DNA of 64,000 nt from Pseudomonas brassicacearum subsp. brassicacearum (GTDB taxonomy: Bacteria; Pseudomonadota; Gammaproteobacteria; Pseudomonadales; Pseudomonadaceae), in NCBI RefSeq assembly GCF_008801605.1, contig NZ_VZPJ01000001.1, positions 310,001-374,000 on the forward strand, given 5' to 3'. Below the pieces are notes generated by a model. That model was not told the origin of the DNA. It did not search any database and worked only from the letters and a program-made list of their open reading frames with translations. Below, one piece after another: positions 57,873 through 64,000 of the stretch; the stretch's first letter is position 1, and each line of letters begins with the position of its first letter. Made by a program: the position numbers and the translations under genes.

Positions 57873-58091
57873 ATGCCATTCGCCAACTATAAATTTCCCG
57901 AAGGAATCCTGGACCACGCCCGCAAAGAAGAGATCATTCATCGCACCACAGAGATGTTCGTCGAATACTTCGGCGAGGGAGTTCGTCCGTTCACCATGGT
58001 GCTGGTCGAAGAGGTTGCAGACGGCGGATGGGGGCGCGCTGATGAAACGCTGACGCTGGCGAAGATGGGGCTGCCTGCCAAAGGACAATAG
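57873..58091 (+). CDS. 4-oxalocrotonate tautomerase-family protein
   Basis: A 72-residue protein starting 'MPFANYKFPEGILDHARKEE'. Pro2, exposed after Met removal, is the usual catalytic base of the tautomerase superfamily. 'RTTEMFVEYFGEGVRPFTMVLVEEV' fits the fold. The ATG at 57873 has GGAG upstream at a rather long spacing. The substrate is unknown. DoxX follows 73 bases later. Confidence 0.8.
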   Translation: MPFANYKFPEGILDHARKEEIIHRTTEMFVEYFGEGVRPFTMVLVEEVADGGWGRADETLTLAKMGLPAKGQ

Positions 58092-58164
58092 CGCCTTCGG
58101 AGTATTCAAAAGGCCTATCGACGTCATGTATCAGTGCTTCAAGCAAACCAGCCAAGGATTTCCC

Positions 58165-58635
58165 ATGACAACTCAAGACCTATCATCGCTGCGCTGCGCG
58201 GTGGCCACGGTGACTGCACGAGTCGCCCGCTTCGAACCTCACCTGTACGCCGCGCTGCGGATCGTCTTCGCCGTGATCCTGTTTACCCACGGCTTGCCGA
58301 AGGTTCTGCGCACCGCCCATGGATCGATGGCTGATCCAATGAGCGCGTCGATCAACCTCATCCAGAACGTGATGGGGCTGCCTTTCGCGGCACAGCTTGC
58401 CTTCCTGGTCATGCTCCTGGAGACGGTCGGTGCGCTCATGCTGGCGATAGGGCTCGGTACGCGACTCGTCGCCCTGCTGATCGCCATTGAGATGGTTGCA
58501 ATCAGCTATGCGCTGGGACCGACATGGCCCTGGATAGATCGGGGCATCGAGTTTCCTGTACTGATGGGTTTTCTGGCCCTCTACATCGTCGCGCGCGGCG
58601 GCGGGGCCTACTCAATGGACGCGCGCCAACGGTAG
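58165..58635 (+). CDS. DoxX family membrane protein
   Basis: A 156-residue protein with about four membrane segments. 'ALRIVFAVILFTHGLPKVL', 'LPFAAQLAFLVMLLETVGALMLAIGLGTR' (residues about 80-108) and 'FLALYIVARGGGAYSMDA' match the DoxX family of quinone-linked or stress-related membrane proteins. The ATG at 58165 has AAGGA upstream. It is convergent with phlH. Confidence 0.85.
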   Translation: MTTQDLSSLRCAVATVTARVARFEPHLYAALRIVFAVILFTHGLPKVLRTAHGSMADPMSASINLIQNVMGLPFAAQLAFLVMLLETVGALMLAIGLGTRLVALLIAIEMVAISYALGPTWPWIDRGIEFPVLMGFLALYIVARGGGAYSMDARQR

Positions 58636-58659
58636 CCCCCGATAACCATGGGCTGCGCG

Positions 58660-59337
58660 TCAGCTTGCAGCGTCGTGCGCAGTCGCCGCCACTGCCTGGA
58701 GCCCACCAAGGGCATAACTCATCATGTGGTCGATCAAACCCTGCGGCTCGAGACTCAACCCTTGCAGTACATGCTGCTTTAACGGCTGATGGGCTATAAG
58801 CAAAAAAAGACAGGGGGCGAAGACGCTGATGGCGCTGCGCAGGGTTGTCGGATGATCCGCTGGCAAGTTCATGATTTGTCCAAGCAAGCCACGCAGAATG
58901 TGCGCCTTGGGAAACGATTGTTCCTTGAGCACCACCTCGAACTCGGGAGAAGGCGAAAGCACTTCGCGCGTGAGCACTTTCAGCGCCCAGCCATCCGGAT
59001 GGTCGTGCAGGCGCTCGACCAACACGGTGATGAGGGCACGTAATTTGTCTTGCGGCGACCCTGGCCGCTCGTTAAGCGAAACCAGAGTTTCCATCCGCAT
59101 CAACCGAGCGTGGGCTTCGAGCAATACCGCGCGGTACAGGCCCTCTTTGTTTACGAAGTGATAATTCACCGCCGCGCTGTTGGCTTGCGAACGTTCGCAA
59201 ATCTGCTTGCTGGTGGTGTTGGCCAACCCTTGTTCGGCAAACAACTCACCCGCCTTTTCCAGAATCTGCAGCCGCGTTGCCTGCCCATCGAGTCGCGAAG
59301 CACGAGGCAGGGAAGGCTTGCCAATGGCATTGTCCAT
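58660..59337 (-). CDS. phlH: TetR-family repressor PhlH of the DAPG cluster
   Basis: A 225-residue TetR regulator. The N-terminal helix-turn-helix 'TTSKQICERSQANSAAVNYHF' region lies near residues 41-61, and the C-terminus is of the CecR/DUF1956 kind ('GWALKVLTREVLSPSPEF'). Position and orientation, divergent from phlG and next to phlF, are those of phlH in DAPG producers. PhlH is known to repress phlG and to be released by DAPG and its precursor or degradation product. A palindrome over the phlG -35 element is the likely binding site. Confidence 0.9.
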   Translation of the reverse strand: MDNAIGKPSLPRASRLDGQATRLQILEKAGELFAEQGLANTTSKQICERSQANSAAVNYHFVNKEGLYRAVLLEAHARLMRMETLVSLNERPGSPQDKLRALITVLVERLHDHPDGWALKVLTREVLSPSPEFEVVLKEQSFPKAHILRGLLGQIMNLPADHPTTLRSAISVFAPCLFLLIAHQPLKQHVLQGLSLEPQGLIDHMMSYALGGLQAVAATAHDAAS

Positions 59338-59362
59338 GAGCTCATCTCTTTATAGTTCTAAT

Positions 59363-59372
59363 TCAAATTTGA
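59363..59372. promoter_or_regulatory. Candidate PhlH operator
   Basis: The perfect palindrome TCAAATTTGA is centred in the phlH-phlG intergenic region and overlaps the predicted phlG -35 hexamer by four bases, so bound repressor would exclude RNA polymerase. Confidence 0.55.
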
Positions 59373-59397
59373 CTTTTTATTTCAGCCTACCTATTTT
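59369..59397 (+). promoter_or_regulatory. Predicted sigma-70 promoter of phlG
   Basis: -35 TTGACT (59369-59374), 17-base spacer, -10 TATTTT (59392-59397). The leader to phlG would be about 80 bases and contains a small GCAGC-CGAT-GCTGC hairpin (59439-59452) followed by GGGCTTTT. Confidence 0.6.
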
Positions 59398-59485
59398 GGT
59401 CCCGTCATTGTCCCTTTACAACACCACGTGAGGACTTTGCAGCCGATGCTGCGGGCTTTTCACGAACTACCAAGGAAATACCGTC

Positions 59486-60367
59486 ATGGAAGCGCGCGTA
59501 ATGACACCTTTCACCTACTTCTCATTGCCAATGCAGAAGCAGTTCCTAGCCAATCAGCGGGCCATCCAAGGCAAACCCTACGCCGACTTTTTCCGCTCGA
59601 AGATCAGCGTGCCGCTCAGTGCCGTCGAAAAGATACAGCAAGGCCCCATGCCCTTGGCTGACGCCTTGACGCCCAGCGTTGAAGACCTTAACCGCATGCT
59701 CGCCACTGATTTCATTAGCGAAGAGGCCGGATACGCGCTGCTGCCAGGGCCGATGGCCTACGTGCAAAGTCGCAAGTTTTTCCCCAACTGCACAGCTGAG
59801 ATGCTCAAGTGGTGGTTCATGTGGCATCCACTGGAGGCTGAACGCTACACCCTGTGGTTTCCTTATGCCCATGTGGAAAACCCCTGTGTTCATCACGAGC
59901 GCCTCCTGGACGATACCCTGAGCTTCGAGGAGCGCTTGTATGGCAATACCTTTTGCGCCTCCGAGTACGTCGGTGACCGCCTCATGCACCTGCACATTGA
60001 TTTCAGGGACCCCTGCGAGCTGGGCTTCTGTCCGGACCTGTACCGCGAATCCAAAATAGACGGCAGCGTCAGCGCCCTGATGAGCCTGGCCCATGAACCG
60101 CAAGTGCCGGTGTCGCTGATGGCGCACTTGTTCAAGGAATGTCCGGAGGGTTTGTACCTGACGAGCCGTTACTGGGTCGGCAGCCACCCCGCCATGCAGC
60201 GTTTTCCAGGCGCCGAGCGAGCCGCTCAGCTACTGGAAGAAAACGGTCTGGGAGAGGTTGAGCTGGAAACCCTGGCTTATGAATTTGCGGTGCATGACTT
60301 GTGTGAGTTCAACCATCTGGCCAGCATCCTGCCGAGCCTTCATGCACAATTCAGCGGCACGAAATAA
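59486..60367 (+). CDS. phlG: 2,4-diacetylphloroglucinol hydrolase PhlG
   Basis: A 293-residue zinc hydrolase that cleaves a C-C bond of DAPG to give monoacetylphloroglucinol and acetate. The sequence matches PhlG along its length ('[14 protein letters not shown]', '[17 protein letters not shown]', '[20 protein letters not shown]'). The metal/active-site residues I remember for PhlG, His129, Glu160, His214, His270 and Glu274, are all present at those positions. The ATG at 59486 has AAGGAA upstream. It is divergent from phlH and convergent with phlF. Confidence 0.95.
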   Translation: MEARVMTPFTYFSLPMQKQFLANQRAIQGKPYADFFRSKISVPLSAVEKIQQGPMPLADALTPSVEDLNRMLATDFISEEAGYALLPGPMAYVQSRKFFPNCTAEMLKWWFMWHPLEAERYTLWFPYAHVENPCVHHERLLDDTLSFEERLYGNTFCASEYVGDRLMHLHIDFRDPCELGFCPDLYRESKIDGSVSALMSLAHEPQVPVSLMAHLFKECPEGLYLTSRYWVGSHPAMQRFPGAERAAQLLEENGLGEVELETLAYEFAVHDLCEFNHLASILPSLHAQFSGTK

Positions 60368-60387
60368 GCGCATCCCCTCCCCGATAA

Positions 60388-61014
60388 TCAGGCTTCGGCG
60401 GCGTCTTGAACCGCCGCCGAAGTCGGACGCAATACCCCGTTCATCAGCAGTGTCGTGAACTCATTGATATCTGCCTCCACCTCCAACTGCTCGGTCAACA
60501 GCCGGTACCAGCAAAACCCAAAGATCATATCCAAGAGCAATTCACGCGACGTATCCTTGGGCAACTCGCCCTGCTGAATAGCTTTTTCCACCAGCTTGCG
60601 AGGCAACTCCCGGCGCCGCTCCATGAATTCGTCTTTCAGCTTGGGCAACGTGCTGGGATCGAGCTGGGCCTCAGCAATGACGCATCGAAAAGCCTCCCCG
60701 CAAATCGTTTCTCGCCAGACCTTCCAGAGATTGAGCAGCAAGAAATTGAGATTCTCCTTGAAAGAGCCTTTATCAGGCTCTTTGCGAATCTGCTCGCTTT
60801 CACTCTCGTAGACCTCGGCGATCAAGGCTGCCTTGTTACCCCACCACCGGTAGATTGTCGGTTTGCTCGCGCCAGCGCGGCGGGCCACCGCCTCGATGCT
60901 CAACCCCGAGTAACCGCACTCCTTAAGGGTTTCTATGGCAGAAATGATGATCGCTTTGTGCGTGTGAGGGCTCCTCAATGAGCCAATGGAGCTCCGAGAT
61001 GGTTTACGGGCCAT
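60388..61014 (-). CDS. phlF: TetR-family repressor PhlF of the DAPG cluster
   Basis: A 208-residue regulator with 'SIGSLRSPHTHKAIIISAI', the helix-turn-helix region 'GLSIEAVARRAGASKPTIYRWW' (residues about 37-58) and 'ETICGEAFRCVIAEAQLDP', nearly identical to known PhlF. It represses phlA by binding phO and is released by DAPG, giving autoinduction. A phO copy is present at 61207-61236 and a related site nearer its own start at 61083-61101. The gene ends 20 bases from phlG, tail to tail. Confidence 0.95.
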   Translation of the reverse strand: MARKPSRSSIGSLRSPHTHKAIIISAIETLKECGYSGLSIEAVARRAGASKPTIYRWWGNKAALIAEVYESESEQIRKEPDKGSFKENLNFLLLNLWKVWRETICGEAFRCVIAEAQLDPSTLPKLKDEFMERRRELPRKLVEKAIQQGELPKDTSRELLLDMIFGFCWYRLLTEQLEVEADINEFTTLLMNGVLRPTSAAVQDAAEA

Positions 61015-61082
61015 AAATCAAAATCTCCAATATGGCGCTTGACAAAAGAGACTCAGGGTATAGGATTCTCTCGAAAAGCAAT

Positions 61083-61101
61083 GAAACGGATCGTTTCGTT
61101 T
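61083..61101. promoter_or_regulatory. Second PhlF-like operator candidate
   Basis: The perfect inverted repeat GAAACG-GAT-CGTTTC is followed by GTTT. The 16 bases at 61086-61101 match phO bases 61218-61233 at 13 positions (ACGG..CGTTTCGT). It lies 69 bases upstream of the phlF start and 132 bases from phO. Confidence 0.5.
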
Positions 61102-61206
61102 TGTATGTTTATTTGATCTCAGCTTCTGCTTAGCAGGGGGTCTCTTGAGCGCTTATTACCTCTAAATAGGGAGATATGAGAAGGAAAGTCATAAATTTTT
61201 AACGCT

Positions 61207-61236
61207 ACCTTAACGATACGGTACGTTTCGTATCAT
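61207..61236. promoter_or_regulatory. phO, PhlF operator of phlA
   Basis: A 30-base site with GATACG (61215-61220) inverted as CGTATC (61229-61234). On the minus strand it reads exactly as the phO operator that I remember from the PhlF literature and PhlF-based repressor systems. It lies about 196 bases upstream of the phlA start codon. Confidence 0.9.
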
Positions 61237-61258
61237 ACATAATGATTGTACGAAAACA

Positions 61259-61277
61259 AACCTATTGTTCATAGGTT
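61259..61277 (+). other. Hairpin in the phlA leader
   Basis: AACCTAT and ATAGGTT form a perfect seven-base stem with the loop TGTTC, 23 bases after phO and about 155 bases before phlA. It has no T-run, so it is more likely an mRNA structure or a protein-binding site than a terminator. Confidence 0.5.
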
Positions 61278-61432
61278 GACCGGTAGGTTCTGACGCTTGA
61301 ACCTGCCGATTTATGGGCATGGGACCGCCATTTATCACTTTGCGAGCACCAATAGATAGTTTCTAAATATTTCATGCACCTGTCACGGCTTTCTGCCAGC
61401 AGGTGAAAGAACGGAATCTGGAGGAAGTACAC

Positions 61433-62515
61433 ATGAATAAAGTAGGAATTGTGAGCTATGGCGCGGGCATCCCGGTCTGCCGGCTCAAGGTGGACGACGT
61501 GATCCAGGTGTGGAAAAACACCGATTTGAGCTTGGTAAAGGGTCAACTGGGTGTTCTCGAAAGGGCTGTACTGCAGCCTGATGAAGACGTCATTACCTTG
61601 GGCGTCCTTGCCGCCCAACGCGCACTGGACAAAGCGCCGCCTTGTTCCCTTGAAGCGCTTTATCTTGGCACCTGCACCAATCCATATGACTCCCGGGCCT
61701 CGGCCGCGATCATCCTGGAAATGCTTGGCTGCGGCTATGACGCCTTTTGTGCTGACGTGCAGTTTGCCGGCAAATCAGGCACCAGCGCCCTTCAGATTGC
61801 ATACGCCCTGGTAGCATCGGGCATGGTGGGCAACGCGTTGGCGGTGGGCGCCGATACGATCAACCGCAACACCGCCCCCGGTGATCTGACAGAGTCCTAC
61901 GCCGGAGCGGGCGCCGCTGCCCTGCTGTTGGGTACAGAAAATGTGATCGCGCATTTTGACGCAAGTTTTTCTTGCGCGGCGGATGTCGCTGACAACATCA
62001 GGCCTCAAGGGGACCGCTATATCCGGTCGGGAATGGGACTGGGTTCGGACAAGAACAGCATCGGCCTTGAAGACCAGACTCGCCGTGCTGCCTCGGGATT
62101 GATGGCCAAGATCCATGCGCAGGCCGGTGATTTCGATTATGTCGTCTTTCAACAGAACCTGGTGTCGACCCCCTACTCTCTCGGCAAGCACCTGGGATTC
62201 ACGACGGCGCAAATAGAACCTGGCATCTATGCCCAGAGCGTCGGCGATGCTGGGGCAGCGAGCCCTTTGCTGGGCTTGGTCAACGTCCTCGATCAAGCGC
62301 GTCCCGGCGAAAGAATCCTGGTGGTTTCCTATGGGTTTGGTGCAGGCAGCGATGCCATTGCCTTGACCGTCACCGATGCCATCGAAGCCTATCAAAAGAC
62401 CAACGTTCCGCTGCGCACGCTGCTGGAGGATAAGTACTACGTGGATTACGGGACGTCGATCAAGTACGAGTTCAAATACTTGCGGCCCGACTATGCCCTG
62501 ACGGCCTATCTCTGA
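61433..62515 (+). CDS. phlA: DAPG biosynthesis protein PhlA (KAS III-like subunit)
   Basis: A 360-residue thiolase-fold protein, first gene of the biosynthetic operon. '[18 protein letters not shown]', '[20 protein letters not shown]' and 'DALTVTDA'-like '[15 protein letters not shown]' match PhlA. The usual KAS III catalytic Cys region reads '[15 protein letters not shown]', without the Cys in its normal place. This is consistent with PhlA being the non-catalytic partner in the PhlA-PhlC-PhlB acetyltransferase complex. The ATG at 61433 has GGAGGAAG upstream. It is regulated by PhlF through phO, and in related strains also post-transcriptionally through Gac/Rsm. Confidence 0.95.
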   Translation: MNKVGIVSYGAGIPVCRLKVDDVIQVWKNTDLSLVKGQLGVLERAVLQPDEDVITLGVLAAQRALDKAPPCSLEALYLGTCTNPYDSRASAAIILEMLGCGYDAFCADVQFAGKSGTSALQIAYALVASGMVGNALAVGADTINRNTAPGDLTESYAGAGAAALLLGTENVIAHFDASFSCAADVADNIRPQGDRYIRSGMGLGSDKNSIGLEDQTRRAASGLMAKIHAQAGDFDYVVFQQNLVSTPYSLGKHLGFTTAQIEPGIYAQSVGDAGAASPLLGLVNVLDQARPGERILVVSYGFGAGSDAIALTVTDAIEAYQKTNVPLRTLLEDKYYVDYGTSIKYEFKYLRPDYALTAYL

Positions 62516-62546
62516 TTCCAATCCATCCAGCAAGGAGCACTTTTTT

Positions 62547-63743
62547 ATGAGCGCACGACGCGTTGCTATCGTTTCGGCTGCCTATACCCCTAAGCCCGGC
62601 AGTTCCAGAGTTCGTCAGACTTTCAAGGAGATGATCGTCGAGTCCGCCTACCAGGCGCTCAACGCCATCAAGATGCACCCCCGCGAACTCCAGGCAGTTG
62701 CCTATGGCTACCACGGTGAAGGCATTTCTGAATACGGAGGCCTGGGCCCGACCATTTCCGATGCCCTGGGTATCAGCCCTGCCCCCACGTTCATGAGTAC
62801 TGCCAACTGCACCAGCAGTTCGGTGTCGTTCCAGATGGCTCACCAAATGGTCGCCTCAGGTGAATACGACATTGTCCTGTGCGGCGGCTTTGAAAAAATG
62901 ACCGATCACATCAACTACGCCGAGTACATTGGCTCCAGCACTGAATGTGAATACGATTATTTTCTCGGCATCTCACACACAGACGCCTTCGCCCTGGCGA
63001 CCGCCGAATATTTTGAAAAGTTCGGTTATGCAGGACGCGAGGCGGATGTATTGGCAACGTTTGGGCGGCAGATGCGTATCTATGCCCATAACACCCCCAC
63101 GGCTACCCGCTATGGCGTGCCGATTCCGTCCCTCGAAGCACTCAAGAGTAGCGAAGCATGTGGCTCGATGTTGGCCTGGGGTGAAGCCAGCGGTTGCGCC
63201 ATCCTGGTTGCCGAACACCTTGCGCACCGTTACACGACCCAGCCGGTATTTATCCGTGGCTGTGCCTACACCGGCGTATCGCACTATTTCGGCACGCGCT
63301 ATCACAACCCGACGTTGCAATTTCCAGGGCTGCCAAAAGATGTAGGCATGGCGGTTTCCGCCAACTCGATGGCCTGCGCCGAAATCGCCTACAAAAAAGC
63401 CGGCATCACTGCAAAGGATATCGATGTGGCGCAAGTCTACGACTTGCTGGGCGCCGGGTTGATTCAAATGGAATCCATGGGCGCATGTGGTCCAGGCCAG
63501 GCAGGCGACTTTGTATTGGAAGGCGGCATAGCCCTTGATGGGCAACTTCCCCTGAACACTGACGGCGGCAACATCGGACGCGGCCACGCCTCCGGTTGCG
63601 ATGGGATTTTGCACATTACTGAATTGTTCCGACAGCTTCGCGGCGAGTCCAACAACCAAGTCAAAGGCGCCCGTATTGGCGTCTCGCAAAACCTGGGCGG
63701 GTACGCCGCGCACAACAGCGTCATTGTGCTTTCCAACGATTAA
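62547..63743 (+). CDS. phlC: DAPG biosynthesis protein PhlC (thiolase-like catalytic subunit)
   Basis: A 398-residue thiolase-superfamily protein. Cys88 in 'STANCTSSS' is the catalytic residue remembered for PhlC. The later '[12 protein letters not shown]', '[17 protein letters not shown]' and '[12 protein letters not shown]' motifs supply the His and Cys region. It transfers acetyl groups to phloroglucinol and monoacetylphloroglucinol in complex with PhlA and PhlB. AAGGAG lies upstream of the ATG. It starts 31 bases after phlA and ends ten bases before phlB. Confidence 0.95.
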   Translation: MSARRVAIVSAAYTPKPGSSRVRQTFKEMIVESAYQALNAIKMHPRELQAVAYGYHGEGISEYGGLGPTISDALGISPAPTFMSTANCTSSSVSFQMAHQMVASGEYDIVLCGGFEKMTDHINYAEYIGSSTECEYDYFLGISHTDAFALATAEYFEKFGYAGREADVLATFGRQMRIYAHNTPTATRYGVPIPSLEALKSSEACGSMLAWGEASGCAILVAEHLAHRYTTQPVFIRGCAYTGVSHYFGTRYHNPTLQFPGLPKDVGMAVSANSMACAEIAYKKAGITAKDIDVAQVYDLLGAGLIQMESMGACGPGQAGDFVLEGGIALDGQLPLNTDGGNIGRGHASGCDGILHITELFRQLRGESNNQVKGARIGVSQNLGGYAAHNSVIVLSND

Positions 63744-63753
63744 GGAGCCGACC

Positions 63754-64000
63754 ATGTCCCTTTACCCTGAACAGATTCACCGCATGACCACCGCCAGCAT
63801 GTTGCGCGAATGGCGCGAGCATGGCGGCAAATACCGTCTCGAAGGCAGCCGCTGCCAGGATTGCGAAGAAATTTTCTTCCCTCGGCGCACCGTCTGCGGC
63901 GCGTGCAATTCGTTGAATGTGGAACCGTATCGCTGCTCACGCACCGGCACGATCCAAGTCAGCGCCCATGCCGAGAATCCGATACTGGCGGCCATGGGCT
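63754..64000 (+). CDS. phlB: DAPG biosynthesis protein PhlB (OB-fold/zinc-ribbon subunit), 5' part
   Basis: The ATG at 63754 has AAGGAG upstream; 82 codons are visible before the window ends. A DUF35-type rubredoxin-like zinc ribbon is seen with Cys34, Cys37, Cys48 and Cys51 ('[18 protein letters not shown]'), followed by the start of the OB fold ('[12 protein letters not shown]'). PhlB bridges PhlA and PhlC in the acetyltransferase complex. The rest of the gene lies outside. Confidence 0.93.
   Translation, partial: MSLYPEQIHRMTTASMLREWREHGGKYRLEGSRCQDCEEIFFPRRTVCGACNSLNVEPYRCSRTGTIQVSAHAENPILAAMG

Larger units (their letters stand above)
61015..61432. other. phlF-phlA intergenic control region (418 bases)
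   Basis: No gene. It is distinctly AT-richer than its surroundings and holds a second PhlF-like site (61083-61101), the phO operator (61207-61236), a perfect hairpin (61259-61277) and the phlA ribosome-binding region with three GGA triplets. No -35/-10 pair could be fixed with confidence. Confidence 0.7.

Noticed and set aside
61100..61206. Attempt to place the phlA promoter upstream of phO
   Set aside because: Several weak hexamers (TTGAGC, CATAAA, GATATG) were seen but none with a proper partner and spacing.
61433..62515. Missing active-site Cys in the KAS III-like protein considered as a broken gene
   Set aside because: The gene is full length and otherwise conserved; PhlA is the non-catalytic partner of PhlC in the known complex.

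Overview
The window looks like a chromosomal segment of a plant-associated Pseudomonas of the P. fluorescens complex. The evidence is the GC-rich coding, several Pseudomonas-type REP/REPIN palindromes (the 'gtgggagcgagc...' family), and the left part of the 2,4-diacetylphloroglucinol (DAPG) cluster phlH-phlG-phlF-phlA-phlC-phlB at the right edge. A DAPG producer of the P. corrugata/P. brassicacearum type is the best guess; this rests on remembered protein similarity, not on a search. Nearly all of the window is catabolic or transport islands, each with its own regulator. No tRNA, rRNA, CRISPR array, insertion sequence or prophage was seen.

Layout. (1) 1-6107: a minus-strand hexonate operon (kdgK, ManD-type dehydratase, RspB/GulD-like dehydrogenase, MFS carrier, UxuB-like reductase cut by the window edge), divergent from kdgR, with two near-identical inverted KdgR-type boxes between them. 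(2) 6374-14945: a non-PTS sucrose locus with scrY divergent from an ABC importer, scrB and the LacI-type scrR; a perfect palindrome lies in the divergent promoter. (3) 14973-18821: a TetR regulator, an old-yellow-enzyme alkene reductase, an SDR and an MDR oxidoreductase, which looks like an electrophile-response group. (4) 19185-20423: a secreted, cysteine-rich, halovibrin-like protein. (5) 20479-25254: a gamma-glutamyltransferase-like enzyme, a polar amino-acid ABC importer and a GntR regulator. (6) 25493-36888: an AraC regulator, then a nine-gene minus-strand catabolic cluster divergent from an IclR regulator. The nine genes are a ThDP enzyme, ALDH, atypical SDR, cytoplasmic beta-propeller, VOC protein, AA_synth protein, alpha/beta hydrolase, flavin monooxygenase and keto-pentenoate hydratase. 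I cannot tie this set to a described pathway. (7) 37078-45164: an amine-type operon (APC permease, ALDH, aminotransferase, porin) divergent from a chemoreceptor. (8) 45282-49550: an RND adaptor and pump. (9) 49684-57038: a pentonate locus made of MFS carrier, SDR and FAH-family hydrolase on one side and xylX-xylD on the other, with a LysR regulator between them. Two identical-format T-N11-A boxes link the two arms. (10) 57147-58635: small genes (DUF1203, tautomerase, DoxX). (11) 58660-64000: the phl cluster.

How the genes work together. The hexonate operon should feed 2-keto-3-deoxygluconate into the Entner-Doudoroff pathway. The sucrose locus imports sucrose through an outer-membrane porin and an ABC importer and cleaves it inside the cell. 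The pentonate locus holds enzymes for two alternative fates of 2-keto-3-deoxypentonate. In the phl region PhlA, PhlC and PhlB form the acetyltransferase complex, PhlG degrades DAPG, PhlF represses phlA and PhlH represses phlG. phlD and phlE, if present, lie beyond position 64000.
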